From Ceratothoa steindachneri (lineage: Eukaryota > Arthropoda > Malacostraca > Isopoda > Cymothoidae), in NCBI GenBank assembly GCA_963969495.1, contig OZ018322.1, positions 159,674,848-159,738,847 on the forward strand: a stretch of DNA of 64,000 nt. The letters are read 5' to 3'. A program made the translations under genes and the position numbers. The notes under the pieces were generated by a model, which searched no databases, was not told where the DNA came from, and worked only from the letters and a program-made list of their open reading frames with translations. Shown piece by piece: positions 55,641 to 64,000 of the stretch. The first letter of the stretch is position 1, and the number at the start of each line of letters is the position of its first letter.

Positions 55641-58045
55641 TTACTGTAGTTAAAGTTTGGGAGTGAATAAAGGAATAAAAAAATAGATAAGTTTGTGAAT
55701 GTTTTTGCGAATAAACGTGCAAAATTTCCAGAACTAAAATTATTTTGTGAAAAAATTGTGTTTCATTTGACTCTTTGATCTCCTTAGGTTCGGTTTGAAA
55801 AAACCCCGCAAATTAAAAATATGTTTCCTGGTACTTAAGTTGGCGTATCCAAAAACATCAAATTGTTTCCTTTAAATGGTTGTCACCGACGTTGATTTAA
55901 CAGGTACTTTGCGAATTAATCGATAAAACTTTTGCAAACCCTAAATATTTAGGAAAGGTTTAATTCCTTGGTGTTTCATTTACATGGTGTAATTCTTATT
56001 GACGATTCGTGGGCTTATGTTAAATTAAATTTCTTTTACATAAAAGCTCAAGACCTTTATGCGATATATATATAAACAGAAATTTTAATCTACACAATTA
56101 TCGCGCTTAAGGAAGAAATCTTCTGCAGATGATTAGGCAAAAATTGAATTTTGTCACATTTAATCACGTGGGAATATACAAAAAATATTTATGTAAAATG
56201 ATACTATTTTCCACAATTTTTTTCATGGAAGAAGTTTTATTACTGAGCTAATATTTCTACATAGCAAGGAGATTAATCTTACTTTGAATAATTTTAACAT
56301 AAAACTTCTTTTATAAAATTACTATTGAAACAATTCGTATTAAAAATATAGTGTGAATATTTTGGGGCTTTTCATTTCACTAGCCCGATTGCAGGAGAGA
56401 AATGGGAAAAATCCTCCTTGGGTAACAGAAACCTAGAAGTCGTCATCTGACAAATTGGAAGGAGCTTGCATAGAAGCAGTCACAATACATTAAATAAAAA
56501 GAGTAATCACATGAAATACCTTGAAGATTAAGTAATTCCTCCTTAGATTAGTTAAACTATGTTTAAATTTAAGCAAAATGACGCAAATCGCAATGTTTTA
56601 AGCGCATATTCTGTAAAAGGAGAATTAAAAGTAGTAGCTAAATCCCATAAAGACTTATCTAGAAAGAAAGAAAATAGATAGTCGGAAAGAAACTGTCGAC
56701 AACATCATGTCAGCAATAGGAACTTTATATTGAAGAAAGAACTTGTGCGAAATAAGAGATACAAACTGGTTAATTTCTTAATATTCGCTGGTATTTTAGA
56801 TAAAAACATTCAGAAAGCCGGAGAACTGAGAGAGCCCCTATATTAGGAAAGAAGAACTTGAAAACGATAAAAACGTTAGTTTGAGTTTTGTGTCTGGAAA
56901 GCCTTTGGTGTGCGTAAATGCCACAGAAAGTTTGGCAACTCTCAGAGGTTTGCAATGCTATTTAATTACGATTAACTATTGATGGATTATCCATTATGAA
57001 AATTTGTGAGTAAGGGTTAATAAAGAAATGGTGGAAAAAGGAGGAGCATATAATGATAGAAAAACTTTGGAAAGCACTTTATTAAAACACAACGCGTTAG
57101 TGTAATTAACGGATAGGAACTCATGAAGAATTAAAATTAGTATGTGGCATATTCTGATATATATTTAGTCAACTTTGTCAATAAATATAAAGTAATGCAT
57201 ATTGACTCATCGTCGAATTCTATTTTATTTTAAGTGGTTAATTAGTAGACATTTGAGCAGAAATGGAGTTGTAGTATAATAATTCTAACGACTTCAAATG
57301 TATTTTGAAAAATTGGATTTAATGACACACGCAAACGAAATTTTGGGTTAAATTTTAAGTTAGTATACAAAAATAAGTTAACATAAAATAGTTCCAAAGT
57401 TTGAAGCAATTAATCATTCAAAAACTAAATATGCAGTATGTATTAACTCTTTTATTTGACAAACGATGTAAATAAATTATATATTACTCAAACTAGGGAT
57501 GTTATACTTCTTGCCTTCAATGCCATAACTTTCTCTACTAGGATAGACTTAAGGACCTCAATATGTTTACAATTGCAAACTGACCGATTGGTAGAGGAAT
57601 GGTTGATTCGTAAGGACTTATGCAAACCTATTGTAATACTCTTATTTTTTATTAAGTGTTAAAAATAAATTAATTGTAACCAAGTCATATTGTTATTCTA
57701 ACATGGATTTTTTCATATGTGTGGCATATGTACGGTCATGTTGGATGTTTAGATATGCAGTCTAACTCTAGTTCAATGTTCGGAACAGTTTTTGAATTTA
57801 AGATGGTTAATGTTTAAGGAAAGGGTTGGTAGTTTTTAATGGTTTGGTTTAATTCAAATGGTAGCTGATTTTTACTTCCCCGCAAATTGGAAGTAATCAA
57901 GAGGACAGCAGAAACCATGTAAATTTAATCTTTTCTGTTTCAGTTATTGCATCAAAAACCATACTAGAGAAGATTTAGGAAACTTCAAGCGACCTGCTAA
58001 GACTAGGTTATTTTCAGTAAGCTAATTTTAGGCTAAAGGACAGAA
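55641..58045. other. AT-rich intergenic stretch
   Basis: No gene or repeat could be supported over about 2.4 kb. The longest frame (57456-57662, 68 codons) is unremarkable. Confidence 0.45.
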
Positions 58046-58059
58046 TATGCACCCAAGAT

Positions 58060-59250
58060 TCCTCTCTCCTTGAAGCTCCCTCCATCGATTAACTACTCTT
58101 TTAGAGCAAAATTTGTGAAGCGATTATCTGTTTCCGCCTGTGGTGGTGGTGTCGACCACCTCCCCAGCCTGAAAGTTTTGTTGGGGATCCTCACACCTAT
58201 TGCAGGCCCCACCTCAGCTCCCCTAACCATCGCAGGAGCAGACCCACTGCCTACGGGGATCTCTCCCAGAGATCCACCTGGCCTAAGTAAGTGTGAATCT
58301 GTGTTAAGTATTTGGGGCAGTTTGGTGTTGTATGGGTGGTGGGAGAGATTTTGTGTATGTATAACATCTGTGTGTCAAGTATTCTTGTGTGATCTTAGAG
58401 GTGTTTGTTTCATGTTTTGCTTGATTGTATCTACAGTTGTTGTGTTAGGGTCTCTGTCTAAGTTGTTGGTATTTTTGTTGTTATCGAAAATGGTCTGTGT
58501 TTTTGTGTCGGTGTTTGGAAGGTTATCTGGTGATGTGGCGGAGGGGATGATTTGGATCTTGTGGTTTCTGACTGAGTTGTGATGCATGTAGTTTTAGATG
58601 ATTTTAGATTGGTATGCTGTTCATATCTTCGTGTATTTGTTGGGTGTTTTGTCAAAAGTGTACCTTGTGGCAGTATGGAGGGCTGTGTTTTGTATTGTCT
58701 GTATTTTTTGGTGTTGATTTTTGAAATGATTGGAGACCAGATTGTGTTGGCGTATTCTAGGGCTGGTCTTGTTATGTCTTGTATGTGTTAATGAGCGTTT
58801 CCTTGGTTTTCCCCAAGTGTGTAGGTGTGACTGCATTGATGACTTTGAGTGTTTTCATGGCCTTGACTATTGTATTTTGTATGTGTTTTGAGTAGGTGAG
58901 TTTGGGCTCAAAAGTGAAGCCAAGGATATGTGGTTCTTTTGTGGTGGGTAGTTAGTTGTATGTTTTCTTTGTTTAGATTTAGGGTTATGGTGTATTCTGC
59001 AGGGTCTGGTGTGAAAATATTGGTCATTGATGTGTGTAGTTTGTTGGGGTAAGGTTGTATCTCTTATGCAGCGGCTTCGGGTTTGTTGTGTGTTGAGAGT
59101 ATTGTGATGTCTTTTTAGGTGACAATTTTTACTGTTTGTGGCGGAGGTAGTATATCTGAGGTGTAGAGGTTGAAAAGTGTTGGGGAAAGAACTCTTCCTT
59201 AAGGAACTTCGGATTTTGTGTGTCTGTCTTTAGATTTTGTTTTCTCGTTT
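58060..59250 (-). pseudogene. LINE E, 5'-truncated reverse transcriptase C-terminus
   Basis: On minus from 59220: KSEVP, a stop in place of Gln, then GRVLSPTLFNLYTSDILP (the GVPQG..LSP.LFNLY.SD block). Next come DITILSTHNKPEAAA-like sequence in the YADD region, PDPAEYTITLNLNKENIQL, YPWLHF..SPN-like residues, and IQKIQTIQNTALHTATRYTF near 58690, typical of the C-terminal part of A/C-rich arthropod LINEs. The GC-rich block at 58140-58290 would be the 3' untranslated region. The upstream half of the reverse transcriptase and the endonuclease are absent. Several stops are present. It probably belongs to the same group as LINE D, without direct overlap to prove it. Confidence 0.7.
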
Positions 59251-59728
59251 ATTTCTGCAACCACGCTGATTTTACGCCAATTTCTCAGCTGGTAGACGAC
59301 CTTCCGTATGCAAAAGCTTCGACCTCATAATCATCTTTATCTTCGCTCACGATCGCAGAATGAGCTCGTCAAAATGATACAAAAATTAATCTCGTATTCT
59401 CCTTTCTTTGCCGTTATCGCTTCAAAGCAGCCCTCTTTCCTTACGACCCGTCTACAGCAGATTCAGACCTCCTTAGTCGCCCTTCCCCGCTTCTTTTAGC
59501 GTAGAAAGTAACACCGATTCCATCATTGTTTGTGATAATTTATTCTCTTGGTATTTATTCTTTTATCTTTGCGGTTTAATACATTGTCATTTTGCCACAT
59601 ATTCTTCATACCTCTTAATTCCCCAATCTTTAATTAAAAATTCAGGGGCATTTTTTCTGCTGATTTAATACCTTGCTCTTTTCAATCGAGATGTTACAGA
59701 AGAACCAGAAAACGAATCACGCAGTATA

Positions 59729-59730
<2 letters not shown>
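59251..59730. other. Stretch with a short balanced-composition frame
   Basis: A plus-strand frame at 59308-59499 (MQKLRPHNHLYLRSRSQNEL...) lies in sequence with more C than the surroundings. No domain is recognised. The remainder is AT-rich. Confidence 0.3.

Positions 59731-59808
<78 letters not shown>
59731..59808. repeat. (TA)n microsatellite
   Basis: A TA dinucleotide tract with one GTATATATA interruption, followed by a TTTCTTTATATTC pyrimidine-rich stretch. Confidence 0.95.
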
Positions 59809-62716
59809 TCTTTATATTCTTTTTTTCTTTATATTTCTTAATTTCTTCCTGTGCTAAACTTAACTTAATTGTCATCTTAACCTGGCGAGTATAACTTATT
59901 TTTTATTGTTTCTTATTTTCCTTTTTAATAAAATCCTGCCTAACAAAACTAGTTTATAAATTAAAAATATTTAAGAACATATGCGAATACGATTTACGTG
60001 GGATTTTTTTTAGTGGGGAAGGGGAGTCAAATGATCCTCATATTCTGTTGTCAGATACTCGTATTAATTCGACTCAGAATTCTGACCCGTGCATCCATCC
60101 TTGTTTGATTGTATGAAACAAACAACAGGGGACCGAATGAGCATTTATAACACAACTATCCTGCCATATCTCCTATACCTTCCAGAGATATTAATGCCTA
60201 ATTCCATACACACATCTTCAACCATTACAGAGCATCTTCTTCTCCAAAGACCTATAACATTACATTCTTAAAAAAATCTGATCTTCCTTCCAGTTATTCT
60301 CTAGCCCACTTATTCATACTCCAAAAAATGCATAATACCACTCCTTACTACTATGCCCTACCATGCTTACACTTCTTGATTCTTGCATTAACGTTCAAAA
60401 CGTACTTGCTTCATCTCAAAGTAACTCTTCATTCCACTTGATTATTGTCTCACATAAAATAAACATTTGCTACTTCGTTGTTTAGTTATATTTACTCTAT
60501 TCAAATTTTCTCTTATCAATTATACCGTTTATTCACACATTAATCAAATTAGCACTGAAAAAAATCCTGGTTGCCGTCTGAGACACCATTGAACATCTTT
60601 ATTTTCATAAGGGCTTTGCCGCTTTTCGATAAGATCACTAACTTTAGGCTTTCTAAATCCTGAATTAGTTAATTTTTCTGTTTTTTGAATGATGATATTT
60701 AAAAAAGATCTTTTTAACTTACTAATTCAATAGAAAGTTAATGTTTGGTTGGAAAGGGTGTATATAATCGAAAAATGAATTGCTTGATATAAATTTTTAT
60801 TCGTACCAGAGGAGTCGTGAAAATATTAAAGATAAAATATAGGTTTAAATATGAGGGAGTATTACATAAAATTATCTTCTACAAAATCATTAAAATGTTA
60901 GCTGTTCTGGGGGCTAGAGGAGATTAAATTAACATTCTATTTATTTGTTAATATTTAGGTCTTGCTAACGAATAAAATATAATATATATTAAACATCAAA
61001 TCCAAAACAACCCTGAAGTTTTCACGAAGGAAATTATAGAATGAATCCTCGTTGATAAAACTTAAATAAATTTTTTTTTAAATTTAAGTTTTGGCAATTC
61101 TGATTACTTTCAGAACTTTTCTCTTCAAGTCTTCAGGGTTGTTTGTATTTAAATTTAATCAAAATTATATTTTATTTGACCCAATGCCCTAATGAAACAT
61201 AGATGCATTCGGAGTGGGATCTACAATGACCTCACAGAAGTTAACATTTTCACTATTGATTTAGATAATAATATTATGCTGTATTGTCCTTCAGACTTCT
61301 AAACTATATTTTATTGTCTATATATTGATAAGATACTTCGTAGATTTTAATCATTTTAAAAAATAAAATTTCTTGCTTTTTTAAACTTTATACAAGGAAT
61401 CATCTAATATAGTATTGAATTTATAGGTAATAAATAAATTCCCCTAATATGACATCATGGATAAAACCAAAGCAAATTAAATACATTAATATAGAGGAAG
61501 CCTGCTCTTAGTGGCCATAGCATACATTTTCTCAGCTATTGTCATGTGTTGTCGTATAAAATTAATGCTGTAAAATCCCTCATCTAGAGCGGTTTCCACC
61601 TTTCCATAATCTATTTATTTAAGCACAGAATTTAACACTTAACTAGTTAATTTAAAGTAATTTTATCCTCCTACTCTTTTAAATGTATATGTAAAAAAAA
61701 AAAATATAAATAAATTACTTTTCACCACGCGATCAAAAATAATTTACACTTCCTCAAATGCAACAAGATACTTAAAAATACTTCTTTACATTAGCTTTAA
61801 AATTATGTTAATCAAAACACCATCTATTGGCAAATTACTTTGGGTTAAGGACAAATTTTCGTCTTAAGATGAGAAGCCATATTAGGTATATGAATGCTTG
61901 TCTCTTGTCATTTGGGAACCGATATTCTTAGCATTTGATCATTAAAAAAAGGATTTTTCTTCTGGCGTTTGAATCCGTCAACGTCCGAGAAAGACCGTTT
62001 AACAACAACAATTCACTCACTAGGAACCATATGTTTAGATTCTATAAATGAAGGTTGCCTAGAACACTTTCAATGAGAAGCCCTTAGATGATAAACAATT
62101 TCTAAGACATTTGTGATCCTTTCTTATAAAAAACAATTGTACAATGTACGACGATTATATGAATAAGAAAGAAGTGCCTATGGTCATCAACAGCAAAGTT
62201 TCCTCCTTATTATTCCTACTCACAACTTCCTTCAGTCCCTCAAGGTCAATTCGAACGTTTATAAAGGGGTCTAGAGAGTGAAGTCAGGACTTTGATGGAT
62301 CGAACAGCCAAGTAGCCCCGGGATAGCCTTACGTTCTCCCGGAGGACTCTACTGCCGCATACAAAACAAGGTATACACTGGCGTGGTTGATCAACACAAA
62401 TGTTTCCTAGAAATTTGGGCTGCAACGCTCTTTGGATTACAACCCCTAGATAATTTAGTCAGGGCAGTACTTGGGAAGATAAAACAATTTTGCTGAAGGT
62501 GATGTTTACATTGATATACCTAACCTTGGCATGCAATTGGTTCATGTCGTGCGTGAAGAAGACCACAAAGACAAATGTTGAACGCTTGAATGATTTCTCA
62601 ATTATATATTATATCGATCAATTCGTGTAATTTCTCATGAGATCATATTTGTGTTTGGTAAATAAATTGTTTTCGATTTCCATGTAAATTTATTATCGAA
62701 TAATGTCCGCCCCTTA

Positions 62717-62724
<8 letters not shown>
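59809..62724. other. AT-rich intergenic stretch
   Basis: About 2.9 kb without a supportable gene. A poly-A run lies at about 61694-61704. Short frames around 60060-60270 (plus) look C-rich on the coding strand, resembling the style of LINEs D and E, but no motif could be confirmed. Confidence 0.45.

Positions 62725-62779
<55 letters not shown>
62725..62779. repeat. (TA)n microsatellite
   Basis: A TA tract of about 55 bp. Confidence 0.95.
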
Positions 62780-62780
<1 letters not shown>

Positions 62781-62880
62781 CATATGGAAATCTCACTTTA
62801 GTAGAATCAATTCTATTTATTTGTTTCAGTATTATATACAATCTTTAGCTTAAAATGAAATAGACTGGACACGCATACAT

Positions 62881-63161
62881 TTATATAAATTCAATTAGAA
62901 GGGGAATGTTATGGAAGTTGAAGGGTGAGAAGCGGCTCAGACAAGGTAAATTGCCAGATGCCAGTTGGGCCATAATGAATTTTTGAAGAAAATTGAATCT
63001 AAAAGTTCCTTCATCCATATTATAATATGGGTCAAAGACTTCAATGCCATATTCTCTAGAATTTCTAATAACATTAACCCTTTTTGTCCTGGTATACATG
63101 TATAATATTTTTTCATGCTGGCTGTGCAATCATCTCCCAAACTTTGATATCGTAAAGGCAA
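62881..63161 (-). CDS. Unidentified minus-strand frames, possible gene fragment
   Basis: The frame at 62881-63129 encodes 82 residues including RTKRVNVIRNSREYGIEVFD, PYYNMDEGTFRFNFLQKF and LPCLSRFSPFNFHNIPLL. Composition is protein-like and not repetitive, and the style recalls transposase fragments. I cannot assign it to a family. No splice sites or start context were convincing. Confidence 0.2.
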
Positions 63162-64000
63162 GGCAAGGAACTAAGGTCTCTCGGCCGAAAACAGAAATAA
63201 AGAGTGCGACAGGAAGGTCCTCATATATCTACCAGGGAAGAATAATACAAGGAATGCTTGCACAAATTCTATTAAATAAATATAGTGCACAAACAGGTCA
63301 CAAATATAACAGGATTAAACCACTAACGACAACAAGTTGAAAAATCAATGCTACTCCAGACAATCAGCACAGCAATATAACCCCGTCTTACCTCCTTTCT
63401 AAGTAACTATAGTTCTCGATAACGAGAACCACATAATGATGTGCAAGATGAAAAGAAATACTCTAAATAAAGGTCACGGAAGTTTTGCTGCAATGCACAG
63501 ATGGTGGTTGTTCTGGAAAGTCGGTAGAGTGGTAACGATCTAAGAGGTATTCGACTTTCCGGTGAGTCTGACAGAGAGGAGTAAATCTGGATCTTGCAAG
63601 AGGTGCAGCAGCAGAGGTAATAGCAACCAGTACTGGCAGAGGTCTGTGTCCTGGGATAAGTAGGAGCGAGGGATGGAAGGATGCTTGTACGTATGGATTG
63701 TTTACGTACTACACTGTGATTAACGTTATATCACTCCAAGAGTACTATATATGATTTTATTATTATTATCTAGGGTCTTGACTTCTTTAAACTTTAAAGG
63801 TTCCCTGTGCTAACGTAGCAAATCGGGGAGAGAATAAAAAATTGTTAAAACAAACTAAAACTTTAATTAAAACACAAAAACAAAATAAACAAGAACCACC
63901 GAAATATTAGGAACTTAATTACACAATAAATACTTCAATAAGTTTTAAGTAAGGCTTTTTAACTTGAACTACTTGACATTATAGTGATGGTTAACCCACC
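63162..64000. other. Stretch with no recognised feature
   Basis: Mixed-composition sequence to the end of the window. Nothing was identified. Confidence 0.35.

Noticed and set aside
58070..58582. 170-residue plus-strand frame
   Set aside because: It is antisense to LINE E and its 3' region; no domain and T/G-biased composition.

Overview
This is a gene-poor, AT-rich, repeat-saturated stretch of an animal nuclear genome. No bacterial-style operons, tRNA clusters, CRISPR arrays or intact long ORFs are visible. The element set (Penelope-like elements, jockey-like and CR1-like LINEs, piggyBac, Tc1, LTR retroelements, long (TA)n tracts) points to an invertebrate. A decayed copy of a gene-like family that I recall from arthropod genomes (WREP...DCYxC / YPN / IPVP / KHGERF motifs) makes an arthropod, perhaps a crustacean, my best guess, with low to moderate confidence. 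Nothing here looks like a complete host gene. Almost everything recognisable is a broken transposable element or a tandem repeat.

Layout. 1-4245: a GT-rich degenerate minisatellite, split by solo LTR 1 (1252-2779). 4270-7060: a satellite of about 415-bp units, each with a purine-rich GA core. 7070-8734: a 2 x 86-bp repeat followed by a 3 x 328-bp tandem array. 8750-15850: Penelope-like element (PLE) debris, including a head-to-head pair, a Tc1 element with DD34E spacing (10095-11532), a foldback sequence (11576-11655), and a PLE reverse transcriptase frame split cleanly by solo LTR 3 (13892-15356). 16300-17580 and 20040-21000: LINE reverse-transcriptase fragments. 22778-24311: solo LTR 2. 24980-25080: a tRNA-like SINE head. 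28226-29915: the decayed, intron-containing arthropod-type gene. 30240-32205: a CR1-like LINE.

32381-47475: a nest of three minus-strand LINEs of one jockey-like group. Copies A and C keep ORF1, endonuclease and reverse transcriptase; copy B is 5'-truncated. Two small repeats lie around the nest in inverted orientation, and a 483-bp foldback element (38871-39353) sits inside it. 49021-52300: a CR1-like tail and a piggyBac transposase pseudogene. 52820-59250: two further minus-strand LINEs of A/C-rich coding sequence. 59300-64000: mostly AT-rich sequence with two (TA)n tracts and nothing I can name.

The most informative structure is the set of three solo LTRs of one family. Each starts TG, ends CA and is flanked by a perfect 5-bp target duplication (GTGAT, CCAGT, ATCAT). 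LTR 3 splits a PLE whose reading frame rejoins across the insertion, which gives a relative insertion order. A second pattern is the repeated junction of (TA)n tracts with the 3' ends of unrelated retroelements. I found no evidence for a novel multi-gene system.
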